DNA from: Desulfonatronovibrio hydrogenovorans DSM 9292
GTDB lineage: Bacteria; Desulfobacterota; Desulfovibrionia; Desulfovibrionales; Desulfonatronovibrionaceae
Direction of reading: 5' to 3'
NCBI RefSeq assembly: GCF_000686525.1
Contig: NZ_JMKT01000009.1
Location: forward strand, 62,001-126,000
DNA: 64,000 bases
Translations under genes and position numbers: made by a program
The notes under the pieces: model-generated
Databases searched by the model: none
Told to the model about the DNA's origin: nothing
What the model saw: only the letters and a program-made list of their open reading frames with translations
In this document: piece by piece, positions 32,097-41,060 of the stretch
How the letters are laid out: every line of letters begins with the position of its first letter
How positions within the stretch are numbered: position 1 is the stretch's first letter

Positions 32097-33719
32097 TTAA
32101 GCACTGGTTTCAGGGAGGCAGGTTTCCAGAAGTCCCTGTTTCAGGGACCAGGACAGGATAAGGCCTGCAACAGAAGGGTCCAGGTCCATGGCTGCACTGA
32201 GCCTTGCAGTGAGGATGGAGGACTTGACTGGACTTCTGGCCAGAAAAAGAAGCATTCTGACTCCATCTGGGGTTACCAGATGGGACAGGCCGGAATAGAT
32301 CACCGGGAAATCTTTTTTCCGGTATACAGCCTGGCCCAGTCTGCTCAGACAGACCGCCTGATCCATCCATTTTCCTGAGGTGTATCCGGCAAAAATATCC
32401 CCATAGGGGGTATGGCAGGGATGGGGAATATCACCCAGCTGCCCGGATTCCGGTTTCAGGTTCAAGCTGTCCCACAGCTCCAGGTATCTTTGGATGATGC
32501 AGTTCCAATCGTATTTTTGAACATTGGCAAGGCTTTTCCGGGACATCTTTGATCTTAGTTGAGGGTCCCTGATCAGGGTGGTCAGCTTTTTTGCAAGGTC
32601 TCTGATATCCACAGCGCAACTCTGGGCCAGGAGCAGGTGTGATTCACTGTCAAAGATCAGGGGAGCCAGATCATCTATATACCCGGTCTGGACCGGACCC
32701 AGGGTGGGAATGAGAAAGCCGTTTTCTCCGTTTCTGATCAGTTCCCTGTAGCCGTTATAATCTGATGCCAGAACAGGGAGCCCGGCAGCCTGGGCCTCCA
32801 GCAGAGTCAGGCCAAAGGTTTCCTGAGGGTTGTCGGCAATGGAGACAAACACATCCGCAGTGTTGAGAAGCCTGTTCTTCAGCTGATCACCGGGGCTGGC
32901 AAAGACCATCATTTCAAGACCGAGATTGGCAGCCAGAGCACTCAGCTTGTTTATGGTGTCATCTTTCTGGTCAACCCCTCCGGCCAGGATCAGCTTCATG
33001 CTCTTCAGATCAAGACCATTGATTCCAGCCAGCTGAACCGCCTTTAAAAGAGGCAAAAGATCCATCTTGGAGTAGGGTGACAGTCTGCCCAGACAAAGGA
33101 CCTGGACCTTGTCACTGGCAGGGGCTTTTTCAGAGGTCTTTTGGGTTATCCAATCCTGGAGATCTATGCCCAGGGGAATGTGCTCCAGGGCTGGCGGCTG
33201 AAAATTGTCAGGCAGGGAATAACTCCTGCGCAGGTAATCAAAGTAGTTGCCAAGGACGCTTTGCCCGCATCTGGAAGAACAGATTATCCGGTCCCGGCTG
33301 GACCATCCTGGCCAGATCTGCTTAAGGAGCTGATGGGAGTAGCTGCTGTAGCTCAGGCTGTGGGTGATGCTGGTAATGGGAAAGATGGTTTTGGCGTATT
33401 TGTTCCTGAGTCTGGACAGGTGGGCAGGGTGGTTGATGCAGTCGGACAGGTGGAAAGCATGATATTGGTGCTGGGTCAGATGGTTAAGGAGCTTTGTTCT
33501 TGGAAAAAGACGTATTTTGGCTGATTTGTCCTTAAATTCCTTTTGAAAAAAAGATCGACAGGAGTCGGCCTTTTTTTGGGATTCCAGAAAAAAATGATAC
33601 TCATCAAAGGGGTCTGCCCGGACAAGGGCTCTGATAAAGCCGGTGTTGGCCACTTTCCTGCCTAAAAAAGGGCCGCCTTCAAAAAAAGGGTCCAGGGTTC
33701 CCCATATTTTTTTTACCAT
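32097..33719 (-). CDS. Glycosyltransferase, GT4-like
   Basis: The 540-residue protein has a GT-B fold with the C-terminal nucleotide-sugar part: VLCLGRLSPYSKMDLL near residue 205, then LILAGGVDQKDDTINKL, and the donor-binding motif ADVFVSIADNPQETFGLTLLEAQAAGLPVLASDYNGYRE, in which the EX7E-type acids are in ETFGLTLLE. The last 120 residues are an extra C-terminal domain of unknown role. It lies upstream of flagellin on the same strand, so flagellin glycosylation is one possibility, but the 209-bp gap with a separate promoter makes it independent. Confidence 0.87.
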   Translation of the reverse strand: MVKKIWGTLDPFFEGGPFLGRKVANTGFIRALVRADPFDEYHFFLESQKKADSCRSFFQKEFKDKSAKIRLFPRTKLLNHLTQHQYHAFHLSDCINHPAHLSRLRNKYAKTIFPITSITHSLSYSSYSHQLLKQIWPGWSSRDRIICSSRCGQSVLGNYFDYLRRSYSLPDNFQPPALEHIPLGIDLQDWITQKTSEKAPASDKVQVLCLGRLSPYSKMDLLPLLKAVQLAGINGLDLKSMKLILAGGVDQKDDTINKLSALAANLGLEMMVFASPGDQLKNRLLNTADVFVSIADNPQETFGLTLLEAQAAGLPVLASDYNGYRELIRNGENGFLIPTLGPVQTGYIDDLAPLIFDSESHLLLAQSCAVDIRDLAKKLTTLIRDPQLRSKMSRKSLANVQKYDWNCIIQRYLELWDSLNLKPESGQLGDIPHPCHTPYGDIFAGYTSGKWMDQAVCLSRLGQAVYRKKDFPVIYSGLSHLVTPDGVRMLLFLARSPVKSSILTARLSAAMDLDPSVAGLILSWSLKQGLLETCLPETSA

Positions 33720-33903
33720 TTATGACCTCTAAAACCGGTATGCACTGATGATCTATCTGTCCGCCATCTGCAGTCATCTATAAAGAAAACACTTTTGATC
33801 TGAACAATTGTCTGCTGTTACAATATCTGTTCCATTTTAGTCCGGTGATGGGTGGCCTTATATTTGCTAGTAATCCGGTAAACAGCAAAAAAAGGAGCTG
33901 TCC

Positions 33904-35376
33904 ATGCGTCAAAAAGATACTATTTTCTGGGTACTGGATTTTCCTGAGCATATAATCCATGAAATGGAGCAAAGTCTTCCCAGGGGCTGCAGATTGAAAA
34001 AAGCGGATACAGTCTCGGATATCAATCTTAATGAATCCGGCATCCTGAATACCTGTGTAATGTTTCTGACCCTTGGAACATTCAAGTCTCTTAAACCTGG
34101 TGAACGGGAAATTCTTCAGCAGCATCACGATCTGCAAAAGGTCTTTGTCCTGGACAGTGATGAGGGTATTCAGGGGCTGGACTTTGATCAGCTTGGATCT
34201 TTTCTGGATATGGTCCGGATGCCCCTGACCAGAGATTCTCTGGCTGGAATCAAAGCTAAAGCCGATGAAATTCAGGAGCTTTATACTGACCTCCATCTGA
34301 TGGCCAGGGAGATCTCCCTGGAAAGGGAACTGCTGGCCAGAAAAAATGTCCAGCTTGAATTTCTGAACAGAATTTTGACCAGGTCTTCGGCATCTCTGAA
34401 GGTTGTGGAGATTCTCAAGGTTGTCCGGGAAGAGTTTGCCGGGCTCGTAGAGGCAAAAGGGCTGGCTGCTGTTTTCTGGAAAAAAACCGATGTCCGGGGC
34501 GTGGTTACAGCTGAAGTCTATCTGCCCAAAATGGAACCAGCCGGATTGATCAAAAGCAAATGGATCAAGTCTTTGCTGGATATGCCGGGAAGATTTGCTG
34601 ATGTCAGAGTCAGGGATTATCAGGAAGTCGTCCTGAATTGTCCTGCAAACCGGATTGAGGATGAGCCGGTCCCGACCAGGCAGGTTGTTGTGCCACTGCA
34701 GGCTGGAAGCATTTTCATTGGAGCAGTGGTGATTGTTGCAGAAAAGACCCTCAGGCTGGGCAGGGATCAGCTTCAGATAATCAGCAGTGCTTCCAATCAT
34801 CTGGCTCTGGCCCTGCGCAATGCTTTGAAATACAGAAATATCAAGAATGAAGCAGATTTTGACGGTCTAACCAGTGTCTATAATCGTCAACAATTTGACA
34901 AGAGGATCAGGATAGAGCTGAAAAGACATCAAAGGCATGCCAATCCATTAAGCCTGATCATGCTCGACCTTGACCACTTCAAGGGACTTAACGATACTTA
35001 TGGTCATATTGCCGGGGATATGGTTCTGAAAAAGATCGGCAACCTTCTGGTGGAAACAGTGCGGGAATCTGATTTTCCGGCCAGATACGGAGGAGAAGAA
35101 TTTGTTGCCCTCCTGCCTGAAACAACTGAAGATCAGGCCTGGCTGCTGGCTGAGAGGATAAGAAAGAAGATCAGCCGGACTGTTTTTTCCTATGACAATA
35201 ACAAATTCAATGTTACGGCCAGCATGGGGGTAGCCTGCCTGACTCCAGGACCTCTCACTCCCGGGGAAACCCTGGTCAAACAGGCAGACAAGGCCCTTTA
35301 CCTGGCCAAGAACAGCGGGAGAAACATGGTCTGCACCTCAGCTGACCTGTGTCTTGGTGAAGCAATTTCCAGCTGA
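33904..35376 (+). CDS. Diguanylate cyclase with degenerate receiver and GAF-like regions
   Basis: The enzyme makes cyclic di-GMP. Residues about 1-120 resemble a receiver-like domain without the canonical acids (VFVLDSDEGIQGLDF). A coiled linker (120-155) leads to a GAF-like region (about 160-310). The GGDEF domain (about 325-480) has the active motif RYGGEEFVALLPE and an RESD inhibitory I-site five residues before it, so product inhibition is expected. Fully intact. A terminator follows. Confidence 0.92.
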   Translation: MRQKDTIFWVLDFPEHIIHEMEQSLPRGCRLKKADTVSDINLNESGILNTCVMFLTLGTFKSLKPGEREILQQHHDLQKVFVLDSDEGIQGLDFDQLGSFLDMVRMPLTRDSLAGIKAKADEIQELYTDLHLMAREISLERELLARKNVQLEFLNRILTRSSASLKVVEILKVVREEFAGLVEAKGLAAVFWKKTDVRGVVTAEVYLPKMEPAGLIKSKWIKSLLDMPGRFADVRVRDYQEVVLNCPANRIEDEPVPTRQVVVPLQAGSIFIGAVVIVAEKTLRLGRDQLQIISSASNHLALALRNALKYRNIKNEADFDGLTSVYNRQQFDKRIRIELKRHQRHANPLSLIMLDLDHFKGLNDTYGHIAGDMVLKKIGNLLVETVRESDFPARYGGEEFVALLPETTEDQAWLLAERIRKKISRTVFSYDNNKFNVTASMGVACLTPGPLTPGETLVKQADKALYLAKNSGRNMVCTSADLCLGEAISS

Positions 35377-35433
35377 TGCTTCTGAGCTTGATTTCTGTTA
35401 ATCCAAAGTTTACAAACAATCAAAAAAGAGCTT

Positions 35434-35464
35434 AAAAAAGCCGGGAGCAAGACCCGGCTTTTTT
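35434..35464 (+). terminator. Rho-independent terminator after diguanylate cyclase
   Basis: A 12-bp stem (35434-35445 with 35453-35464) ending in six T and a loop of seven bases. Confidence 0.88.
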
Positions 35465-35491
35465 AATTTTAGCCCCAGAGTGAAGGTCATA

Positions 35492-36385
35492 ATGAAAAAG
35501 ACTGATATCATTATTATTGGACAGGGACCGGCAGGGTTGTCTGCAGCCATCTACACGGCCCGGGCCGGTTTGAAGACCATGGTCTTGGGATGTGATCCCA
35601 AAGTGGCTGGAGACTATGTCATTGACAATTATTTCGGGTTTCCTGAATCCGTTACCGGCAAGGAGCTTATTCAGCTTGGATGTCAACACGCCCAGAAATT
35701 CGGAGCTGAATTGAGATGTGAAAAAGTGCTCGGCATCCACCAGGATCAGGCCAAGGGCTTTGTGGTCAAAACCGACAGATCTGAAGTCCAGGCCCGGGCG
35801 ATCATCCTGGCCACCGGCGTGAGCAGGGTCCGGCCGGGGATCGGGAATATTTCGGAGTTTGAGGGAAAAGGGGTTTCCTACTGTGTAAGTTGCGATGGTT
35901 TTTTTTATAAAAAGAAAAAAGTAATTGTCCTGGGAGAGGGAGTATTTGCAGCCAATCAGGCATTGGAGTTGAAAAATTACACTGCCAGGATTTCCATCTG
36001 CACCCAGGGCAAAAAGGATAATATTTCAAAAGAGTATCATGACCTGCTTGAGAAAAATCAGATTCCGGTGCTGACTGAAAAGATCACCACCCTCAAAGGC
36101 GGAGCCTTTCTGGAAAAGGCCATTTTCAGTGATGGGCGGGAAGAGGATGTGGACGGACTCTTTCTAGCCATGGGAGAGGCTTCGTCCCTGGATTTTGCCT
36201 ATTCCCTGGGGGTCACCACCAGGGGCGTGTTTATTGAGGCTGATCATGATCAGCGAACCAATGTTCCGGGAGTCTTTGCTGCTGGCGACTGTGTGGGCAG
36301 ATTCCTGCAGATAAGTGTGGCTGTGGGTGAAGGGGCCATAGCTGGTCATTCGGCTATAACCTATCTGAAAAAAACCAATAACTGA
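35492..36385 (+). CDS. Thioredoxin-reductase-like flavoprotein, atypical nucleotide site
   Basis: A 297-residue FAD-dependent pyridine-nucleotide-type oxidoreductase. The FAD-binding IIIIGQGPAGLSAAIYTARAG opens the protein, the redox-active pair is in SYCVSCDGFF (near residue 129) and the second FAD motif is GVFAAGDCVG near residue 262. The nucleotide-binding glycine loop reads GEGVFAA, and the Arg-Arg motif that usually recognises NADPH is missing: the segment reads ISICTQGKKDN. It may use NADH or another donor. ATG 35492 was chosen because GAAGG lies five bases upstream. No thioredoxin gene is adjacent. Confidence 0.85.
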   Translation: MKKTDIIIIGQGPAGLSAAIYTARAGLKTMVLGCDPKVAGDYVIDNYFGFPESVTGKELIQLGCQHAQKFGAELRCEKVLGIHQDQAKGFVVKTDRSEVQARAIILATGVSRVRPGIGNISEFEGKGVSYCVSCDGFFYKKKKVIVLGEGVFAANQALELKNYTARISICTQGKKDNISKEYHDLLEKNQIPVLTEKITTLKGGAFLEKAIFSDGREEDVDGLFLAMGEASSLDFAYSLGVTTRGVFIEADHDQRTNVPGVFAAGDCVGRFLQISVAVGEGAIAGHSAITYLKKTNN

Positions 36386-36406
36386 CGGTCATGAGATAAT
36401 CCTGCC

Positions 36407-36955
36407 ATGTCTGAATTTGAACTTGAACTGACCCGGGAGGAAAAGGATTTCCTTAAGGAAACGGCCCTGCAGGGCATCAGGTCAGGTTTTGAGCCTGGAC
36501 TGACCTTTCCTGACCCGCCTACGGAAAAGCTGAAGGAAAAGCTGGGAGCATTTGTCACCCTGAAAAAGAGAGGCATGCTCAGGGGGTGTATAGGAAATAT
36601 TGTGGCAGACACTCCTTTATGGAAGACCATTGCCAGGATGGGTGTCCAGGCTGCTTTCAATGATCCCAGGTTCCCCCCCTTGAAGAAGAGTGAGCTGGAA
36701 GAAATCAGCCTGGAAATATCCATACTCAGTCCCCTGGTCCCTGTTGATGATCTGGAAAAGATTGAGCCTGGCAGGCATGGACTGCTGATCAGAAAAGGAC
36801 CCTACAGTGGACTGCTGCTTCCCCAGGTGGCCAGGGAATACGGGTGGGACCGGGAAACCTTTTTAAGTCAGACCTGTGGCAAAGCAGGCCTGGACCGGAG
36901 TTGCTGGAAAGATCCTGACACGGAAATATTCTGGTTTGTGGCAGTTGTATTTTAA
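36407..36955 (+). CDS. AMMECR1 domain protein (AmmeMemoRadiSam protein A)
   Basis: The 182-residue protein has the conserved signature of the AMMECR1 family: FVTLKKRGMLRGCIGNI near residue 48, VQAAFNDPRFPPL near residue 82 and LEISILSPLVPVDDLEKI near residue 105. The final part (VAREYGWDRETFLSQTCGKAGL) is typical of bacterial members. Its function is unknown; in many bacteria it occurs with Memo and radical SAM genes, which are not seen here. Confidence 0.9.
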   Translation: MSEFELELTREEKDFLKETALQGIRSGFEPGLTFPDPPTEKLKEKLGAFVTLKKRGMLRGCIGNIVADTPLWKTIARMGVQAAFNDPRFPPLKKSELEEISLEISILSPLVPVDDLEKIEPGRHGLLIRKGPYSGLLLPQVAREYGWDRETFLSQTCGKAGLDRSCWKDPDTEIFWFVAVVF

Positions 36956-36981
36956 CCATTTTTACTATGTGGAGTTGAAAC

Positions 36982-37443
36982 GTGAATGGTGATGCTGAAA
37001 ATACAGCCCGAAAACAGGGGCAGTTCCAGATATCCTGCTTTTATGTGGGCCAGGCCCTGTGTGGTATTGATATCAGTTATGTGCAGGAGATAAACAAGCA
37101 GGTCCATTTCACAGCTGTTCCTCATTCCCCGGAATATGTCGTGGGGATAATGAATTTAAGGGGCAAGATTGTCACCATAATAGACCTTGGAAAAAAGCTG
37201 GGCATTGATTCCTGCACGGACATTACCGATCAGACCAGGATCATCATTGTCAGTTCCCGGCGTGAATTCATTGGACTGCTGGTGGATAAAGTCACAGACG
37301 TGGTCCTTGCCGACTGGGAAGACGTGTCTCCCCCTCCTGCCAATATCAGGGGGGTTAACGGCAGGTTTTTTCAGGGAGTTTATAAGCCGGGCAACAGACT
37401 GGTAGCCATACTGGATGTGGAAGAGGTGCTGGGAGATGAATAA
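36982..37443 (+). CDS. cheW: Chemotaxis coupling protein CheW
   Basis: CheW links receptors to a CheA kinase. The 153-residue product has the whole fold: ISCFYVGQALCGIDISYVQEI near residue 14, the conserved VVGIMNLRGKIVTIIDLGKKLGI (given in part) near residue 54, and a final VAILDVEEVLG. Starts at GTG with GGAG eight bases upstream. First gene of a chemosensory cluster with a partner-switch pair, cheB and cheR. Confidence 0.95.
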   Translation: MNGDAENTARKQGQFQISCFYVGQALCGIDISYVQEINKQVHFTAVPHSPEYVVGIMNLRGKIVTIIDLGKKLGIDSCTDITDQTRIIIVSSRREFIGLLVDKVTDVVLADWEDVSPPPANIRGVNGRFFQGVYKPGNRLVAILDVEEVLGDE

Positions 37444-37511
37444 TTTTTTCCAGTCCAGCCAGGACATTACTTCCAGCCCGGAATTCTGCAGGGATTGACT
37501 CAGGAGTGGCC

Positions 37512-38642
37512 TTGGACAGACGTTTCCGATCACCGCAGATCCTGATAGTGGATGATTCTCCACTGAACAGGAAGCTGCTGAAGGTCCTTTTGGGCGGTGC
37601 CGGATACAGTACCCTGGAGGCCGGAGATGGCAGGCAGGCTGTGCAGGAAGCACAAAAGCACAGGCCGGACCTGATTCTTCTGGATGTGGTCATGCCGGTC
37701 TTTGACGGATTCCAGACCTGCGCTGAACTGAAGGCTAATCCCCGGACCAGGGATATTCCGGTTATTTTTATTTCTTCCCTCAATGATACAGAGAATATTG
37801 TCAAGGGGCTGGAACTTGGTGGCGTGGATTATATTGGCAAGCCTTTTGCCAGGACTGAAGTGCTGGCCAGGATTCGGGTCCATCTGGAGCTGAAGTTTGC
37901 CAGGGAAAGGCTTGTAGAAGCCCAGGTCAGCCGGTTTGCTGATCTCAAGGAAGCCCAGGAGTCTTTTCTGGTTGATCCTGAGAAGATGTCCGAGGCAGGC
38001 TTCAGGTATATTTACCGCCCAGTTCTTGAGGCTGGGGGGGATTTTCTGGATGTCATCAGGATCGGCCAGGATACGTACGTTTATATAGTGGCTGACATCA
38101 GCGGGCATAACCTTGGCACAGCATATATGACCTCTGCCCTGAAGGTGCTTTTTGACCAGAACATCAATGCCTTTACCTCGGTTGATGAAGGGCTCAAGAT
38201 GATCAATGCAGTGCTCAACAGGATATTTAAGCCAACCCAGCACCTTACCGCGTCATTTCTGGTTGTGAACAGACACCAGAACCTGGTGGACCTGTATAAT
38301 GCCGGGCACCTTCCTGTAATTCATGTCCGGAAAAAAAACAGCCAGGCCGAAGTGCTGGAGGCAGAGGGGGATATTCTGGGACCCTTTGAACAGGTTGAAT
38401 TTTTTCCCAAATCCCATGCTGTCGAGCCGGGTGACCGGTTTTATCTCTTTACTGACGGACTGGTGGAAACTTCGGGAACCAGTTCACGGCAAAGGGCTCA
38501 AGGCATCGGGGCCATCCTGGATCTGGCTGCCAGAAGTATGGATTTTTCATTAAATGAATCCGTGGAATTTATTTTTGACCGGATCTGTCCTGATAAATCC
38601 CTGCTGATAGACGATATCATTCTCCTTGGAACGGAAGTCTGA
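37512..38642 (+). CDS. Receiver-PP2C (SpoIIE/RsbU-type) phosphatase
   Basis: A response regulator fused to a Ser/Thr phosphatase that probably dephosphorylates an anti-sigma-factor antagonist. The receiver (residues 1-125) has LIVDDSPLNRKLLKVLL, the phosphoacceptor in LILLDVVMPVFDGFQT, and the Lys in DYIGKPFAR. A linker is followed by the PP2C domain with GDFLDVIRIG, VADISGHNLGTAYMTSALK and LFTDGLVETS, holding metal-binding Asp residues. TTG 37512 was chosen since AGGAG lies five bases upstream; a GTG six bases earlier is possible. Overlaps the next gene (TGATG). Confidence 0.9.
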   Translation: MDRRFRSPQILIVDDSPLNRKLLKVLLGGAGYSTLEAGDGRQAVQEAQKHRPDLILLDVVMPVFDGFQTCAELKANPRTRDIPVIFISSLNDTENIVKGLELGGVDYIGKPFARTEVLARIRVHLELKFARERLVEAQVSRFADLKEAQESFLVDPEKMSEAGFRYIYRPVLEAGGDFLDVIRIGQDTYVYIVADISGHNLGTAYMTSALKVLFDQNINAFTSVDEGLKMINAVLNRIFKPTQHLTASFLVVNRHQNLVDLYNAGHLPVIHVRKKNSQAEVLEAEGDILGPFEQVEFFPKSHAVEPGDRFYLFTDGLVETSGTSSRQRAQGIGAILDLAARSMDFSLNESVEFIFDRICPDKSLLIDDIILLGTEV

Positions 38643-39094
38643 TGGGTTTTGAATGCAGGTTGGAACAGACAGCGCTGGACTGCAGTTTTACTGCTGAAAC
38701 CGTGCTGGTGGAAAAGGTGCTGGAGCAGATGGAAACTTTTTTGTCCCGGAAGTGTGATGCAAAGACCTATTTCAAGGTGGCCCTGGTTCTGCGTGAGTCA
38801 CTCAACAATGCAGTGATCCATGGGGCAGGCCAGGACCAATCCCTGCGGGTAGGCTGCCGGGCTGCTCTGTCTGAAAACAGGGTGCTGTTTGAAATATCCA
38901 GTCCCGGTCAGGGCTTTGACTGGGAGGTCTGTATGGCTGAGAGTCCGGTGGGAAGTACCTCTCCCGGAGGCTGGGGCCTGTTTCTTATCAAGGAATATTC
39001 AGACGGTTTTGAGTACAGTGAATCCGGCCGGGTTCTAAAATTCTGGTTTGACCTGGACTGCCAAGAAAAATCCCCTCAGAAAGACAAACCTTAA
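38642..39094 (+). CDS. RsbW-like serine kinase / anti-sigma factor (HATPase)
   Basis: A 150-residue GHKL ATPase of the RsbW/SpoIIAB type. The N-box is in VALVLRESLNNAVIHGAG (near residue 56), and the G1/G2 boxes are near FEISSPGQGFDW and PGGWGLFLIKEYSD. These kinases phosphorylate an antagonist protein and sequester a sigma factor or similar target. Coupled to the preceding PP2C phosphatase, its likely opponent. No antagonist (STAS) gene is in the cluster. Confidence 0.88.
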   Translation: MGFECRLEQTALDCSFTAETVLVEKVLEQMETFLSRKCDAKTYFKVALVLRESLNNAVIHGAGQDQSLRVGCRAALSENRVLFEISSPGQGFDWEVCMAESPVGSTSPGGWGLFLIKEYSDGFEYSESGRVLKFWFDLDCQEKSPQKDKP

Positions 39095-39124
39095 ATTCCG
39101 GATCAGCAACCAGCTGGAGAAGAA

Positions 39125-40207
39125 ATGAAGCTAAAGGTTCTGGTGGTCGATGACACCATTGTTTATCGCAAGATACTGAGCGACGTGCTCAACGGCTTTC
39201 CCAATGTTGAAGTGGTGGGAACCGCTGGAAACGGCAAGATCGCCCTGAGCAGGATTGAGTCTTTAAGTCCGGACCTGGTCACCCTGGATGTTGAAATGCC
39301 CGTCATGGACGGAGTTGCCACCCTGGAGGAGATACACCGCAGGAAACTCGGGGTGGGAGTTATCATGGTCAGCACCCTGACGAAACGGGGCAGCGAGATC
39401 ACCATGAAGGCCCTGGAACTTGGAGCTTTTGACTTTATTACCAAGCCGGACCGGGATGACCGGGAGGAAAACATCAGAATCCTGGAGACCGCCCTTGCGC
39501 CCAGGGTCAAGCACTTTTTAAAGCGTCTGGAAATCAAAAGGGCCTTTAAAAAAGGTCCAACCGGGCCGGTTGAGAAAAGACCGGCTGCCGGACTCCGGGA
39601 CACTGGCCGGGCCAGCAGGCCAGGCCATGAAAAATCCGAGATTGTGGCCATAGGCATTTCCACGGGCGGTCCCAATGCCCTTGGGGCCATGCTTCCCATG
39701 CTGCCTGATCATCTCGGCGTCCCGGTGGTGGTTGTCCAGCATATGCCGGCCGTGTTTACCAGGTCTTTGTCCGAGAGTCTGGATGCCAAGTGTGTCCATA
39801 AGGTTAAGGAAGCTGAAGACGGAGAGATCTTGAGGCCCGATCATATTTACATCGCTCCCGGTGGCAGACAGACCAAGGTTGTTGCCGGAGCAGCCGGGAA
39901 AAAGATTTTTCGGGTGACTGACGACCCTCCGGAAAACAACTGCAAGCCTGCAGCTGATTATCTGTTTCGGTCCGTGGCCAGGGAGTACGGCAGCAGGGCC
40001 ACAGGAGTGATCATGACTGGAATGGGGGGTGACGGCACCCTGGGTCTTAAAGTCATGAAGTCTTTTGGAGCAGTGGTCATTGGCCAGGATGAAGAGACCT
40101 GTGTGGTCTATGGCATGCCCAAGATAGCCTTTGAAGCCGGAGTAGTGGATGTTGTGGCCCCGTTGAACAGAATCGCCTCAGAAATTGCTGCCACCGTTAA
40201 AAGATGA
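39125..40207 (+). CDS. cheB: Chemotaxis protein-glutamate methylesterase CheB
   Basis: CheB demethylates and deamidates receptors. The 360-residue protein has an N-terminal receiver (VLVVDDTIVYRKIL; phosphoacceptor in LVTLDVEMPVMDG; FITKPDR) and a C-terminal methylesterase domain. Its catalytic residues are in GISTGGPNALG (Ser), VQHMPAVFTRSLSESLD (His) and MTGMGGDGTLG (Asp). AGAAG precedes the start. It overlaps cheR by four bases. Confidence 0.96.
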   Translation: MKLKVLVVDDTIVYRKILSDVLNGFPNVEVVGTAGNGKIALSRIESLSPDLVTLDVEMPVMDGVATLEEIHRRKLGVGVIMVSTLTKRGSEITMKALELGAFDFITKPDRDDREENIRILETALAPRVKHFLKRLEIKRAFKKGPTGPVEKRPAAGLRDTGRASRPGHEKSEIVAIGISTGGPNALGAMLPMLPDHLGVPVVVVQHMPAVFTRSLSESLDAKCVHKVKEAEDGEILRPDHIYIAPGGRQTKVVAGAAGKKIFRVTDDPPENNCKPAADYLFRSVAREYGSRATGVIMTGMGGDGTLGLKVMKSFGAVVIGQDEETCVVYGMPKIAFEAGVVDVVAPLNRIASEIAATVKR

Positions 40208-41043
40208 AGATTTCTCCTGATGAGCTGAAGGTTATAGCTCAATACATTTATAACCTTTCCGGTATTTATCTTGATCAGAGCAAGGCCTATCTTTTGGAGA
40301 ACAGGCTTAAACCTCTCCTGGTTCAGGAAAAGGCGGCCAGTTTTGGTGAGCTCTATTATAAAGCCAGGTCGGACAGCTCCAAGAAGCTGGAAAAGGCCTT
40401 TATTGATGCTGTTACCACCAAGGAGACCCTGTTCTTCCGGGACAGCGCTCCATTTGAGCTTCTCAAGCATAAAATCCTTCCAGATATAATTGATGCCCGG
40501 GCCAGGCAGGGAACAAGAATAAACCCCGTTAAAATCCGGATCTGGAGTGCAGCCTGTTCAACCGGACAGGAGGTTTACAGTATTGCCATTGCAGTAAAAG
40601 AGACTGTTCCTGATCCTGACAGGTATCAGGTTTCCATTCTGGGAACAGACATTTCTGATGAGGCTATTGCCAAGTCTAGTTACGGCAAATACAATAAATT
40701 TGAGATAGAGAGGGGGTTGAGTAAAGAAAAGCTTAGTAAGTACTTCAACCAAGCCCCTGATGGTGACTGGAGGATAAAAGATGAAATAAGGGCTCTGGCC
40801 AGTTTCAGAAAGATCAACCTGATGCAGCCTTTTTCCATACTGGGCAAATTCGATATAATATTCTGCAGGAATGTGGCCATATATTTCAAGCCGGATGATA
40901 AAAAAAGGCTTTTTGAAAGGCTGGCAGGTGTTCTTCAACCTGACGGGTGCTTGATAATCGGAGCCACAGAGTCATTGTCCGGGATCACCAGGTCGTTTGT
41001 TCCCAAAAGGTATCTGCGATCCATTTTTTATCAGACCGGATAA
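40204..41043 (+). CDS. cheR: Chemotaxis protein methyltransferase CheR
   Basis: CheR methylates receptor glutamates with S-adenosylmethionine. The 279 residues have the N-terminal helical domain, FIDAVTTKETLFFRDSAPFELL near residue 61, the SAM-binding WSAACSTGQEVYSIAIA near residue 115, the TDISDEAIAKSSYGKYNKFE region and the C-terminal KFDIIFCRNVAIYF (usually FCRNVLIYF). The last gene of the cluster, ending convergently with uppP. Confidence 0.96.
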   Translation: MKISPDELKVIAQYIYNLSGIYLDQSKAYLLENRLKPLLVQEKAASFGELYYKARSDSSKKLEKAFIDAVTTKETLFFRDSAPFELLKHKILPDIIDARARQGTRINPVKIRIWSAACSTGQEVYSIAIAVKETVPDPDRYQVSILGTDISDEAIAKSSYGKYNKFEIERGLSKEKLSKYFNQAPDGDWRIKDEIRALASFRKINLMQPFSILGKFDIIFCRNVAIYFKPDDKKRLFERLAGVLQPDGCLIIGATESLSGITRSFVPKRYLRSIFYQTG

Positions 41044-41060
41044 GTCTGACCAGGCACGAA

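Noticed and set aside
33904-35376. Inactive GGDEF domain
   Set aside because: The GGEEF signature and I-site are intact, so an active cyclase is expected.
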